A stretch of 62,532 nt of DNA from Chloroflexota bacterium (lineage in GTDB: Bacteria; Chloroflexota; UBA11872): assembly GCA_026707585.1 (NCBI GenBank), contig JAPOWQ010000068.1, positions 1 through 62,532 on the forward strand, written 5' to 3'. Positions within the stretch are counted from its first letter, which is position 1; each line of letters opens with the position of its first letter. Shown piece by piece: positions 26,269-35,292 of this stretch. Below the pieces are notes generated by a model. The model did no database searches and was not told the origin of the DNA. It saw only the letters and a program-made list of their open reading frames with translations. Position numbers and translations under genes: made by a program.

Positions 26269-26994
26269 GTGTTCTTCCCCTTCTTCGACCCCTTGTATCT
26301 GCTCCTGATCGCCCCGGCGTTCATCCTGGCCATGTGGGCGCAGAACCGCGTCAAGGGCACCTACAACAAGTACTCCCAGGTCATGTCCAGTTCGGGCATC
26401 CCGGCCCACCTGGCGGCCCGGCGCCTGCTGGACGCGGTGGGCCTGTACAACGTGGAGGTCAAGCGGGTGCCGGGCGAGCTGACGGACCACTACGACCCAA
26501 CCAAGAAGGTGCTGCGCCTGTCCGACGGCGTATTTGACAGCAACTCGCTGGCGGCCGTGGCGATTGCGGCGCATGAAGCCGGCCATGCCATGCAGGACAA
26601 GATCCGCTATCCCTTCCTGGTGCTGCGAACGGCCATGGTTCCCATCACGACCTTCGGTTCTCGCTTCGGCTACTTCATGCTGATCGGCGGATTCCTGCTG
26701 GCCCTGTTCACGGGTGGGAGTCCATTGGGCCTCGCGGTGGCCTGGATCGGTTTGGCGCTCTTCGCCACCGCCTTCGTGTTCGCCCTGATCACGCTGCCGG
26801 TCGAGTTTGACGCCAGCCGGCGGGCCATCCAGATGATGGAGAGCGTCTACGTCATCAGCGGCGCCGAGCGGCTCCACGCCAAGAAAGTGCTGGACGCGGC
26901 GGCTCTCACCTACATCGCCGCGATGTTCATCGCGCTGATGCAGGTGCTCTACTTCGCGCTGCGCCTGTTGGCGCTGTCCGGCAGCCGCGACTAG
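26269..26994 (+). CDS. zinc metallopeptidase, YugP-like (DUF/peptidase family related to M48)
   Basis: About 241 residues. The N-terminal helix starts FFPFFDPLYLLLIAP, followed by NRVKGTYNKYSQVMSSSG and a soluble zinc-protease domain with HEAGHAMQ (HExxH) at about residue 105. Two or more membrane helices follow (FGYFMLIGGFLLALF; AWIGLALFATAFVFALI), and LPVEFDASRRA is a family hallmark. I use the GTG at 26269, with AAGAGG about 10 bases upstream, because it gives the family N-terminus; a TTG at 26215 would add 18 unconserved residues. The substrate is unknown. Confidence 0.87.
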   Translation: MFFPFFDPLYLLLIAPAFILAMWAQNRVKGTYNKYSQVMSSSGIPAHLAARRLLDAVGLYNVEVKRVPGELTDHYDPTKKVLRLSDGVFDSNSLAAVAIAAHEAGHAMQDKIRYPFLVLRTAMVPITTFGSRFGYFMLIGGFLLALFTGGSPLGLAVAWIGLALFATAFVFALITLPVEFDASRRAIQMMESVYVISGAERLHAKKVLDAAALTYIAAMFIALMQVLYFALRLLALSGSRD

Positions 26995-27009
26995 CGCTCC
27001 AGCGCTCGC

Positions 27010-28089
27010 ATGAGCGGTCCTCCGGACGCTGCGCCGGGCCGTCCGCCGATCACCGGCGTCCCCGCGCCGACCCTGTGTCAAGTCCTTTCAACTCAACCGC
27101 CGTACCGAATCGACCAGCTCCAGCGCGCGCTCTATCGGGAGTCGGCCACGGAGTTCGAGCAGATTCTGACCCTGCCGACTCCGTTGCGCTCGGCTCTCGC
27201 GCAACGATTCCGCTACGAGTCGCTGGACGCGGTCCACACGGAACGCTCGTCCGATGGAACGCGTAAGACGCTGTTTCGCACCGCCGACGGCGCGCCGGTG
27301 GAAACGGTGCAGATGCCGACCGAGCGCGCTGGCGCCACGACCATCTGCCTCAGCTCGCAGGCGGGCTGCGGCATGGGCTGCACGTTTTGCGCCACCGGCG
27401 CGATGGGGCTGACCCGCAATCTCACCGGCAGCGAGATCGTCGACCAGTTTCTGCACTTCCGACGGCGCTCGGACGCCGACCGAACCCCGGACCGGGCGGT
27501 ATTCATGGGAATGGGCGAACCGCTGGCCAATCTTCAGGCGGTGGAGGCGGCCGTGCGAACCCTCGTCGATCCCGCCGCCGTTGGGCTTAGCCCGCGCCGG
27601 GTTACCGTCTCGACCGTTGGCTTGCCGCGAGGCATTCACGCCATGGCCGGCTGGGGACTGCCCGTGAGCCTGGCCATTTCCCTGCACGCCGCTGACAACG
27701 ACCTGCGAACGCACCTGGTCCCCGTCGCCCGCCGCTTTCCGCTCGACTCGCTAATGGAGGCCAGCCGCCGCTACCAGCGCCGGGCCCGGCGTCGCGTGAC
27801 GTATGAATACACCCTGCTGGACGGTGTGAACGATGCCCCGGCGCAGGCCCTGGGCCTGGCGCGACTACTCCGCGGCCAGCGGTGCCACGTGAATCTGATT
27901 CCGTTCAACGCCTATCCGGGGGCTCGCTATCGCCCCACGCCGCGCGCCGCGGTCCGGGCTTTTCGCGACACCCTGCGGGAGCATGGGCTGCGGGCCACCG
28001 TTCGTCGAACCCGCGGACGCGACATCTCGGGCGCGTGCGGTCAGTTGCACGCCGGAGCTCTGGCCCCGGACGGCGGTGTGCGCGGCTGA
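27010..28089 (+). CDS. rlmN: 23S rRNA (adenine(2503)-C(2))-methyltransferase
   Basis: A 359-residue radical SAM enzyme. The cluster motif C-x3-C-x2-C is CGMGCTFC in SQAGCGMGCTFCATG (about residues 118-130). GEPLAN, the later SLHA segment, and the C-terminal GRDISGACGQL carrying the methyl-carrier cysteine are all present. It methylates A2503 of 23S rRNA and A37 of some tRNAs. It starts at ATG 15 bases after the protease gene. Confidence 0.95.
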   Translation: MSGPPDAAPGRPPITGVPAPTLCQVLSTQPPYRIDQLQRALYRESATEFEQILTLPTPLRSALAQRFRYESLDAVHTERSSDGTRKTLFRTADGAPVETVQMPTERAGATTICLSSQAGCGMGCTFCATGAMGLTRNLTGSEIVDQFLHFRRRSDADRTPDRAVFMGMGEPLANLQAVEAAVRTLVDPAAVGLSPRRVTVSTVGLPRGIHAMAGWGLPVSLAISLHAADNDLRTHLVPVARRFPLDSLMEASRRYQRRARRRVTYEYTLLDGVNDAPAQALGLARLLRGQRCHVNLIPFNAYPGARYRPTPRAAVRAFRDTLREHGLRATVRRTRGRDISGACGQLHAGALAPDGGVRG

Positions 28090-28198
28090 CCGTTTCGACT
28101 TAGTCTTCGCAGGGCAACCCCGGGCGTGGTGCCGATGCCGGCACCCAGATTCGAACACGGGTGCCGCCGATGCCGAACGGTAGGAGGGCGTTAGTCGC

Positions 28199-28861
28199 GT
28201 GAGCCAGGTGCTGATCGCTCCCTCCATCCTTTCCGCCGACTTCGCGTCCCTTGGGGACCAGGTCCGTGAGGCCGAGGCCGGCGGCGCCGACTGGATCCAT
28301 GTGGACGTCATGGATGGGCACTTCGTCCCCCAGATCAGCTTCGGCGAGCCGATCGTGCGAGCCCTCCGGCCCGTCACCGCGCTGCCGCTCGACGTCCATC
28401 TCATGATTGAGCCGGTGGACCCGCAACTGCAAGCCTTTGCGGCGGCGGGTGCCGACTCCATCACCGTCCACGTTGAGGCCACGCCGGATCCGGCTCGCAC
28501 GCTGCGGACGATTCGGGACCTGGGCGTTCGACCGGGTCTGACCCTGCGGCCCGGCACGCCCGCCTGGACGCTGTGGCCCTACTTGGAGCTCGCCGACCTC
28601 GTGCTGGTCATGACGGTCGAACCAGGACGCGGCGGGCAGGCGTTCATGCCCGACATGCTGCCGCGCATCGGGCAGGTAGCCGAGCGGCTAGATGCGCTGG
28701 ACGGCCACCGCTGGCTTCAGGTCGACGGCGGGCTGAACGTCATGACCACAGGCCCAGTCGTCGCCGCCGGAGCACACGTCATCGTTGCCGGGTCGGCGGT
28801 ATTCGGGAGTGCGGGAGGGGTCGCGGCCGCGATTGACGGCCTGCGTGCGGCCGCCGGTTAG
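28199..28861 (+). CDS. rpe: ribulose-phosphate 3-epimerase
   Basis: A 220-residue TIM barrel opening with IAPSILSADFASLGDQV. Metal and catalytic residues lie in IHVDVMDGHFVP, LDVHLMIE and the late VDGGLN motif. It interconverts ribulose 5-phosphate and xylulose 5-phosphate in the pentose phosphate pathway. It starts at GTG after AGGAGG. Its stop codon interlocks with that of the convergent rpmB gene (28858-28861). Confidence 0.95.
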   Translation: MSQVLIAPSILSADFASLGDQVREAEAGGADWIHVDVMDGHFVPQISFGEPIVRALRPVTALPLDVHLMIEPVDPQLQAFAAAGADSITVHVEATPDPARTLRTIRDLGVRPGLTLRPGTPAWTLWPYLELADLVLVMTVEPGRGGQAFMPDMLPRIGQVAERLDALDGHRWLQVDGGLNVMTTGPVVAAGAHVIVAGSAVFGSAGGVAAAIDGLRAAAG

Positions 28862-29064
28862 CCCAGGCGGTCGACCGTGCGAATGCAGCGCGTACAAATC
28901 TTCACGCGCTGGTAGCGGCCGTCGATCACCAGCCGCTTCCGCTGGACGTTGACGGACCATCTCTTCTGCTTGCGAGGCGCCTTCCGCTCCCAGCGACCGG
29001 ACGCCGAATGGCGAATGTGCCGGCCGAACTGCGGACCCGCGTCGCAAACCTCACACCGAGCCAA
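28858..29064 (-). CDS. rpmB: 50S ribosomal protein L28
   Basis: A 68-residue L28. The zinc-type cysteines are C4-x2-C7 and a CTRC pair near the C-terminus. GRHIRHSASGRWERKAPRKQKRW fits the family middle (fGnxvSHSxxxTkrxwkpN). It is convergent with rpe, overlapping by four bases, and divergent from the DAK2 kinase gene with 86 bases between. Confidence 0.93.
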   Translation of the reverse strand: MARCEVCDAGPQFGRHIRHSASGRWERKAPRKQKRWSVNVQRKRLVIDGRYQRVKICTRCIRTVDRLG

Positions 29065-29080
29065 GGGCGCACCTACTTCG

Positions 29081-29110
29081 TTGACGCAAACCTGAACGCG
29101 TTCATAAGAT
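29081..29110 (+). promoter_or_regulatory. promoter of the DAK2-recG operon
   Basis: TTGACG (29081-29086) and TAAGAT (29105-29110) are separated by 18 bases. Transcription would begin near 29117, giving a leader of about 34 bases before the ATG at 29151. It lies in the rpmB/DAK2 divergent gap. Confidence 0.62.
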
Positions 29111-29150
29111 CAAGCTTCGCCATGCTAGCACCGCGAAAAGGCCGCTCGGT

Positions 29151-30791
29151 ATGACGCTGGCAGATTCCCAAACCGAGGCTTCGGACGTGCGCGACGGTCG
29201 TCGCTTCATGCACGCGATCGAGTACAGCCTACGCTGGCTGGAGATCAACGCCGAGGCGATCGACCGCCTGAACGTCTACCCGGTACCGGACGGCGACACC
29301 GGGACCAACATGGTTCTGACATTGCGCGCTGCGATCCGTGAGGCCACCGACAACCCCTCAAACAACGTGGACGTGGTGGCGGCGCATCTGGCGCGCGGTG
29401 CCCTGCTCGGCGCACGCGGGAACTCTGGCGTCATTCTGTCTCAGATCATCCGCGGCCTTGCCGAGGGCCTCGACGGCCATCGCGAGTTCGGCATCCCCGA
29501 GTTCAGCATGGCCCTCGAACGCGCCTACCAGGTTGGATACAAGGCCGTCACCAATCCCGTCGAAGGCACCATCCTCACCGTGGCCCGCGACGCTGGCGAA
29601 GCCGCGCAGGCCGCGCAGGCACAGGTCGAGTCGGTGGAAGATCTCATCGCGCAGGTCGTGGATGCCACCCGCGAGTCCGTCGCCAACACGCCCAATCTCC
29701 TGGACGTCCTGGCCGAGGCCGGCGTGGTGGATGCGGGCGGCCAGGGTCTGCACGTTATCTATGAAGGTCTGCTGCGCGCGCTCCGTGGCGAGCCGCTGCC
29801 CGAATCGGCGGACCTGGACCGGGCGACCGACGTGTTCGCCGCCTTCGCCGAGACGCACCAGGCAGATGAGCATGGCTTCTGCACCGAATTCGTGGTGCAC
29901 GGCACCGACCTGGACGCCGATGCCATGCGAAACGAATTCGCCAAGATCGGCGAGTCGCTGCTGGTGGTGGGCGACAACAGCCTTGTGCGCGTGCATATTC
30001 ACATCGAGAGGCCCGGCGACGTCTTTAACGCGGCCATGTCCTACGGCGAGATCGACCAACTCAAGGCCGACAACATGGACCTGCAGCAGGCACGAAACTT
30101 CGAGGGAGCGCTGGCCGAGGCGACCGAGCCGCCACCGCCAGCCAACGGCGTGATCGCGGTGGCCAGCGGCGACGGCCTGGAAGAGGTCTTTCGCAGCCTC
30201 GGGGTGGACGTCGTGCGCGGCGGCCAGAGCATGAATCCCAGCGCCGGCGAACTGCTGGACGCCATCGGCCGCACCCCCGATGACTGGGCGGTCGTGCTGC
30301 CCAACAACTCCAACATCTATCTGACGGCGCGGCAGGCGGCCGAACAATCCGAGAAAAATGTACATGTGATCGCTACGCGCACCCTCCCGCAGGGTTTTTC
30401 GGCCGCCCTGGCGTTCAACCCGGCCGATTCCTCCGAGAACAACGCCGAGGCCATGAGCGAGGCCGCCGGCGACGTCACCACCCTGGAAGTCACCCAGGCG
30501 GTGCGCGACGCCGTGCTGGACGGCAACCCGGTCGCCGAGGGCGAGTACATGGGGCTGCTGGACGACAAGTTTGTGGAGCGCGGCCAGACGCCCCACCCCG
30601 TCATCATGCAAATGCTGGAACGAGTCGCGGACGACGAGCCGGAAGCCCTCACGATATACGTGGGCCAGGCCTCGCCCGCCGCGCAGGCCAGCGAACTCGC
30701 CTCCGCAATCAGCGAGCGCTACCCCGACATGGACGTACAGACAGTGGCGGGCGGCCAGGACCACTACGACTACATCATTGCGGTTGAGTAG
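29151..30791 (+). CDS. DAK2 domain protein, FakA/YloV-like kinase
   Basis: A 546-residue protein. The N-terminal DAK2 (Dak-phosphatase) domain holds LNVYPVPDGDTGTNM, where paired aspartates bind Mg-ATP, and GARGNSGVILSQI. The middle and C-terminal parts match the YloV/FakA layout, ending in a DegV-like fold (QTVAGGQDHYDYIIAVE). FakA phosphorylates fatty acids bound by FakB for phospholipid synthesis; no fakB is present here, so the substrate is inferred. It heads an operon with recG 15 bases on. Confidence 0.9.
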   Translation: MTLADSQTEASDVRDGRRFMHAIEYSLRWLEINAEAIDRLNVYPVPDGDTGTNMVLTLRAAIREATDNPSNNVDVVAAHLARGALLGARGNSGVILSQIIRGLAEGLDGHREFGIPEFSMALERAYQVGYKAVTNPVEGTILTVARDAGEAAQAAQAQVESVEDLIAQVVDATRESVANTPNLLDVLAEAGVVDAGGQGLHVIYEGLLRALRGEPLPESADLDRATDVFAAFAETHQADEHGFCTEFVVHGTDLDADAMRNEFAKIGESLLVVGDNSLVRVHIHIERPGDVFNAAMSYGEIDQLKADNMDLQQARNFEGALAEATEPPPPANGVIAVASGDGLEEVFRSLGVDVVRGGQSMNPSAGELLDAIGRTPDDWAVVLPNNSNIYLTARQAAEQSEKNVHVIATRTLPQGFSAALAFNPADSSENNAEAMSEAAGDVTTLEVTQAVRDAVLDGNPVAEGEYMGLLDDKFVERGQTPHPVIMQMLERVADDEPEALTIYVGQASPAAQASELASAISERYPDMDVQTVAGGQDHYDYIIAVE

Positions 30792-30806
30792 CGGCCAGCG
30801 GCGCTG

Positions 30807-33110
30807 ATGACCGCCGACCCGGAGCCGGCGCTGGCACGAGAAGCGCGGCGGCTGCTGGAGGCCGAGGCGGCGGCCGGTTTCGACGACTCGGCCACGCCCG
30901 AAGGGCTGTCAGGCTGGCTCGCCGGTCAGCGCGCGAACGTGGGCTCGCTTGCCCGCCTGTCGCAGTACTCGCGGCTACGGCCGCGCACGCGCCAGGATCT
31001 GGCGCGCGCCGTTCTGTCGGACCTGGGAACGAGCAGAGCGTCACCCGCAGTCGGCCAGGACGCTGATGCTCCGGTCACCGTGCTGCCGGGAGTAGGCGCC
31101 ACGGCCGAGAAGCGGCTGGCCGCGCTGGGGATTCAGACGGTAAGCGATCTGCTCCATCACCGGCCGCGCCGCTACATCGATCACTCGTCCGTCGTTCCGA
31201 TCGCCGAGGCGGAACCGGGCCGCGAAGTCACCGTGATTGGGGAGGTCGTCGAGATCCGCGCCAGGCCCGCTCGCTCAGGCCGAGTGCGCGTGATCGAGGC
31301 GGCCATCGCAGACGAAACGGGACAGATCCTCGCGGTCTGGTTCAACCAGGTCTACCTGGTCAAGACCTTGCGGGGTCGGCGCAACGTTGCCTTCGCTGGC
31401 CGGGTCGAGTCGGCCGCCTACGACCGCCAGCTCACCAGCCCTGAGTACGAGTTGGATGTACACCGCATGGTGCATGCCGGCCGGCTGGTACCGGTCTATC
31501 CGCTCACCCGCGGGCTCTCGCAGCGCCAGCTGCGCCGCTGGATGGCGCTGGCCGTTGACGCCTACGCCGCCGCCGTTCCCGAAACGCTGGGCGCCGCGCA
31601 ACGTCGGATGCACGGCCTGCCGGACATGGCGACAGCTATCCGCAATCTCCACTTTCCGGTCGACGCTGCCGCCAAAGACGCCGCCGCGCGGCGCTTCGCG
31701 TTCGCCGAACTGCTGGTCTACCAGCTGGCGATCATGCGCCGCCGTCAGGCCTGGCGTCAGAGCCAGCCCGGGCGTCCGGTGCGTATCCATCAGGACGCGC
31801 TGGCGGCGTTCGGCGGGCGGCTGCCGTTCACATTGACCGAGGGACAGCGGGCGGCCGTGGCCGACGTCCTGAACGACCTGCGGCGCGACCGGCCCATGAG
31901 CCGGCTGCTGCAAGGCGACGTCGGCTCCGGAAAGACCGTCGTGGCTGCCGGCGCGCTGCACGCGATCGTCGGTGACGGCTGGCAGGGCGCGATCATGGCC
32001 CCCACCGAAGTCCTGGCCGAGCAGCACGCCGCCACCCTACGCGAGTTGCTGACCCCACTGGGTGTCCGAGTCGAGTTGGTCACGGGCAACGTCCCGGCCG
32101 GTGAGAAACGGCGGATCTGGCGTGACATCGAGCGTGGCGGCGTCCACGTGGTCGTCGGCACGCAGGCCATCATCCAGCGCAGCGCCAGGTTCGCCCGTCT
32201 GAACCTGGCGGTCGTGGACGAGCAGCACCGGTTCGGCGTCCAGCAGCGCGGGGAAATCCGCTCCAAGGGCTACAACCCGCACCTGCTGGCCATGTCGGCC
32301 ACGCCAATCCCCCGCACGCTGGCGCTGACCGTGTATGGGGATCTGGATGTCAGCCTTCTGCGCGAACTGCCCAGGGGACGCCGGCCCGTCAAGACATCCT
32401 TCGTTCCCAACCACAAGCGCGGCGACGCCTACGCGTTCATTCGGCGCGAGGTGGCGGCTGGCCACCAGGCCTTCGTTGTGTTTCCGATCATCGAGGAGTC
32501 GGAAACCCTCAACGCCCGCGCCGCGACCGAGGAGCACAAGCGCCTGACGCGCGGCACTTTCGCCGACCTGGCCGACCATGTGGGGCTGCTGCACGGACGC
32601 ATGAGCGCCGCATCCAAGGAGCGTGTCATGCGGGCCTTTCGCGATGGTGAACTCAAAATCCTGGTCAGCACCGCGGTAATCGAGGTGGGCATCGACGTGC
32701 CCAACGCTTCGGTGATCCTGATCGAAGGCGCGGAACGCTTCGGGCTGGCGCAGCTACATCAGCTGCGCGGGCGCGTTGGCCGCAGCGGCCAGGACTCCTT
32801 CTGCCTGTTGACGAGCGAGACTACAGACCCCCGGGAAAACGCGCGGCTGCGCACGCTCCAGTCGGTGAACGACGGCTTTGCCCTGGCTGAGCGCGATCTC
32901 GAACTGCGCGGACCGGGCGACGTTATCGGGACGCGCCAGAGCGGGGCGCTCGGATTCCGCTTCGCGTCGGTCACCGATCTCCCCACCATCCAGTCGGCCC
33001 GCTCCGACGCCGAAGCCGTGATTCGCGCGGATCCCAAACTGGCCCGGTCCGAGCATGCCGGGCTGGCCGCCGCCGTGGAGCGCCTGCTCCAGCGCAACGA
33101 GTGGAACTGA
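30807..33110 (+). CDS. recG: ATP-dependent DNA helicase RecG
   Basis: A 767-residue helicase. The N-terminal wedge/OB domain contains LPGVGATAEKRLAALGIQTVSDLLHHRPRRY-type sequence, Walker A is LLQGDVGSGKTVVA, and motif II is VVDEQHRFG. Motif III is MSATPIPRT, and the C-terminal helicase half includes STAVIEVGIDVPNA and QLRGRVGRSG. It remodels stalled replication forks and Holliday junctions. All motifs are intact, in contrast to priA in the same window. An extra Ala/Arg-rich N-terminus of about 85 residues precedes the conserved region. Confidence 0.96.
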   Translation: MTADPEPALAREARRLLEAEAAAGFDDSATPEGLSGWLAGQRANVGSLARLSQYSRLRPRTRQDLARAVLSDLGTSRASPAVGQDADAPVTVLPGVGATAEKRLAALGIQTVSDLLHHRPRRYIDHSSVVPIAEAEPGREVTVIGEVVEIRARPARSGRVRVIEAAIADETGQILAVWFNQVYLVKTLRGRRNVAFAGRVESAAYDRQLTSPEYELDVHRMVHAGRLVPVYPLTRGLSQRQLRRWMALAVDAYAAAVPETLGAAQRRMHGLPDMATAIRNLHFPVDAAAKDAAARRFAFAELLVYQLAIMRRRQAWRQSQPGRPVRIHQDALAAFGGRLPFTLTEGQRAAVADVLNDLRRDRPMSRLLQGDVGSGKTVVAAGALHAIVGDGWQGAIMAPTEVLAEQHAATLRELLTPLGVRVELVTGNVPAGEKRRIWRDIERGGVHVVVGTQAIIQRSARFARLNLAVVDEQHRFGVQQRGEIRSKGYNPHLLAMSATPIPRTLALTVYGDLDVSLLRELPRGRRPVKTSFVPNHKRGDAYAFIRREVAAGHQAFVVFPIIEESETLNARAATEEHKRLTRGTFADLADHVGLLHGRMSAASKERVMRAFRDGELKILVSTAVIEVGIDVPNASVILIEGAERFGLAQLHQLRGRVGRSGQDSFCLLTSETTDPRENARLRTLQSVNDGFALAERDLELRGPGDVIGTRQSGALGFRFASVTDLPTIQSARSDAEAVIRADPKLARSEHAGLAAAVERLLQRNEWN

Positions 33111-33117
33111 GAACGAC

Positions 33118-33714
33118 GTGGCGGCGCGCGGCCGCGGTCTGACCATCACGGCCGGAATCCATCGGGGTCGGCGGCTGCGCGTCCCGCCTGGCATTCGCCC
33201 GACCACGGACCGCATCCGGGCGGCCGCGTTCGACGCATTACAGGGCCCGCCGCCCGCGCGCGTGCTGGATCTCTATGCCGGGTCCGGCGCGTTTGGCCTC
33301 GAGGCGTTGAGCCGCGGTGCCGCGTACGCTTGCTTTATCGAGCGCAGCCGCCGCGCCGCTGCCGTCATCAGGCAGAACCTGGACCTCTTGGATTTCCGCG
33401 AGCAGGGCGAGGTTGTGCTGGGAGACGCTCGCCGGCTCGCGCTGGCCCGCGGCGCGCCGTTCGGCCTGGTCTTCGCCGATCCGCCCTACGCCGACGATCC
33501 GTGGGTGGCGCTGTTCGACGCGCTGGAGACGCCCGGCGTGCTGACGAACGACGCCCTGGTCGTGACCGAGACCAGCAGCCGGATCGGCGCTCCGCGCGCT
33601 CCGTTCGGCTGGCACCGCGTGAAAGAGCGGCGTCACGGCGACACCACGTTCGCGATCTTCGTCCGCGTGGCGCCCCAGCGCATGCAGCTTCGCCGGGAGC
33701 CGCCCTCGTTATAA
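33118..33714 (+). CDS. rsmD: 16S rRNA (guanine(966)-N(2))-methyltransferase
   Basis: A 198-residue enzyme with the RsmD opening ITAGIHRGRRLRVPPG-IRPTTDRIRAAAFDAL, SAM motif I VLDLYAGSGAFGLEALSRGA, and catalytic FADPPYADDP. It methylates G966 of 16S rRNA. The GTG at 33118 lies just after recG; the open frame starts earlier inside recG but only this start gives the family N-terminus. A TATAAT overlapping its end (33710-33715) may serve coaD. Confidence 0.94.
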   Translation: MAARGRGLTITAGIHRGRRLRVPPGIRPTTDRIRAAAFDALQGPPPARVLDLYAGSGAFGLEALSRGAAYACFIERSRRAAAVIRQNLDLLDFREQGEVVLGDARRLALARGAPFGLVFADPPYADDPWVALFDALETPGVLTNDALVVTETSSRIGAPRAPFGWHRVKERRHGDTTFAIFVRVAPQRMQLRREPPSL

Positions 33715-33742
33715 TGCGCGGGGTGTGTTGGAAGGGCAGGCC

Positions 33743-34234
33743 GTGCGCGCGCTGTTTCCCGCGACCTTCGACCCGGTCACCAACGGGCACATGGACATCC
33801 TCAGCCGGACGGCTGGCGTCTGCGACACGGTCGTGGCCGGCGTGTTCGACAACGAACGTGGCGACACGCTGTTCACCGCGGACGAGCGTCTGGCGTTGCT
33901 TGCGACGGCCGTCGCTCACCTGCCCAACGTCGAGCCGCGCATCTACTCGGGGCTGACCGTGGACTATGCGCGCAAGATTGGGGCCGGAGTGTTGGTTCGA
34001 GGTTTGCGCGCCGTGTCAGACTTCGAGTACGAGTTCGCGCTCTCGGCCATGAATCGGCGCTTGCATCCGGATATCGACACCATGTTCTTTCTCTCGGCGC
34101 CGGAGCACGCATTCGTCAGCTCATCGCTCATTCGTGAGATCGGGGCGCTCGGCCGTTCGGTCGAGCCGTTCGTCCCGCCAAACGTCGCGGCCGCGGTCGG
34201 CGCTAAGTTCGCCGCACATCCTGAGCGGAGGTAG
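33743..34234 (+). CDS. coaD: phosphopantetheine adenylyltransferase
   Basis: A 163-residue nucleotidyltransferase with ALFPATFDPVTNGHMDIL (the TxGH motif), ERLALLA, and FVSSSLIREIGALG (ISSTxxR-like). It adds AMP to 4'-phosphopantetheine in CoA synthesis. The GTG at 33743 fits the usual 160-residue length; a TTG at 33725 would add six residues. A TATAAT lies 28 bases upstream in the end of rsmD. Its stop lies within GGAGGTAG, so the same bases serve as SD for the next gene. Confidence 0.94.
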   Translation: MRALFPATFDPVTNGHMDILSRTAGVCDTVVAGVFDNERGDTLFTADERLALLATAVAHLPNVEPRIYSGLTVDYARKIGAGVLVRGLRAVSDFEYEFALSAMNRRLHPDIDTMFFLSAPEHAFVSSSLIREIGALGRSVEPFVPPNVAAAVGAKFAAHPERR

Positions 34235-34240
34235 ATCGCC

Positions 34241-34720
34241 ATCGATCTCATAAACCTGATTGAGCGACTTGAGACGCTGCTGCGTCATGCCCAGCGCGTG
34301 CCCATGACGCACAAGCTTGTCATTGACGAGCGCACCCTGCTGACCATCGTGGATGAAATGCGTATTCGCATTCCCGAGGAAATCCGCGAGGCGCGTCGCG
34401 TCATGCGCCAGCGCGACCAGATTCCGCAGTCGGCCCAGATGGAGGCCGAGCGCATTGTTCAGCAGGCGCAGGAGCAGGCTGAACAGATGATTCGCGATGA
34501 AGAAATCGTGAAACAGGCCGAGGCGCACGCCCTGCAGTTGGTCCAGGAAGCGGAGGAGCGCACCGACGCCACCCGCGAGGAAATGGACCTCTATGCCTTG
34601 AGCATGCTCCGCGACCTGGAAAGCCGGTTGGAGTCCCACCTCACCAGCATCCGCCGCGGTGTCGCCGCGCTTGACCATAGCGATGCCGAACCCGTCGAGT
34701 TCGACGAAGAGCCTGCCTGA
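34241..34720 (+). CDS. coiled-coil protein between coaD and DUF177 (probable AUC start)
   Basis: About 159 residues if begun at an ATC at 34241, 140 if begun at the GTG at 34298. It is highly charged and helical, with long Glu/Arg/Gln heptads (for example MEAERIVQQAQEQAEQMIRDEE) resembling ATP-synthase b or V-ATPase E stalks. The upstream 19 codons encode DLINLIERLETLLRHAQR, which continues the amphipathic pattern, and GGAGG lies 9 bases before the ATC; the GTG has no SD. An in-frame stop at 34232 excludes a longer frame. The function is unknown; similar proteins stand at this place in Chloroflexota (from memory). Confidence 0.75.
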   Translation: MDLINLIERLETLLRHAQRVPMTHKLVIDERTLLTIVDEMRIRIPEEIREARRVMRQRDQIPQSAQMEAERIVQQAQEQAEQMIRDEEIVKQAEAHALQLVQEAEERTDATREEMDLYALSMLRDLESRLESHLTSIRRGVAALDHSDAEPVEFDEEPA

Positions 34721-34761
34721 GCCGAGTTGAACCGCTTGCGCCTCTGACCTGAGGGTCGCCG

Positions 34762-35283
34762 GTGGCCGATTACATCTTCAACGTCGCGCGCGTGCTCGCG
34801 CAGACCTCCGGGCCGAGCCGCGCGGTTGACGTGCACGCGCCGGCGCGCGTCTTGGGCGTTTCGGAACTCAGCGGGCCTGTCCGGGGCACGGCACGCATCA
34901 CGCGGCTGTCCGACGCCGTTCTCGTCACCGGACAGATGCGGGCCTCGGCGTCGGTGTCCTGTGCCCGCTGCATGGATGACGTGGAGATCGAGCTTGCGTT
35001 CGAGTTGGACGACCAATTCGTGCCGCGCATCGATCCGGTGCGCGGCGGTGTGGTCGATCCCGGCGACCGCTGGCCGCTTGATCCCGGCCACAACCTTGAT
35101 CTCTCCCAGGTCCTGGCTGAAGGCGCCATCAGCGCGCTGCCCCCCCGCGTGCTCTGCGCCGGGCCGTGCGAGGCGCCCGGGAGTGGTCCGGCCGCCAGCC
35201 GGCCGGCGGTGGACCCGCGGCTGGCGCCGCTGGAACGCCTGCGCCGCCAAATGCTCCACAAGAGCGACCAATCTCATGGATAA
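34762..35283 (+). CDS. DUF177 protein (YceD family)
   Basis: A 173-residue protein. The core is GPVRGTARITRLSDAVLVTGQMRASASVSCARCMDDVEIELAFELD, with the family Cys pair CARC, and a later C-x3-C (LCAGPC). YceD proteins almost always precede rpmF, as here with nine bases between, and are linked with 23S rRNA or L32 assembly. It starts at GTG (ADYIFNVA follows), 41 bases after the coiled-coil gene. Confidence 0.9.
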   Translation: MADYIFNVARVLAQTSGPSRAVDVHAPARVLGVSELSGPVRGTARITRLSDAVLVTGQMRASASVSCARCMDDVEIELAFELDDQFVPRIDPVRGGVVDPGDRWPLDPGHNLDLSQVLAEGAISALPPRVLCAGPCEAPGSGPAASRPAVDPRLAPLERLRRQMLHKSDQSHG

Positions 35284-35292
35284 TGGCGCGTT

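Noticed and set aside
28126-28176. A tRNA-like TTCGAA hairpin between rlmN and rpe
   Set aside because: The inverted repeat around ATTCGAAC resembles a T arm, but the stem next to the loop does not pair and no acceptor or anticodon stem can be built. It may be a tRNA relic or a plain hairpin.
29358-30764. A 468-codon open frame on the minus strand
   Set aside because: Antisense to the DAK2 kinase, which has the DGDTGTNM and GARGNSGVI motifs. No homology pattern.
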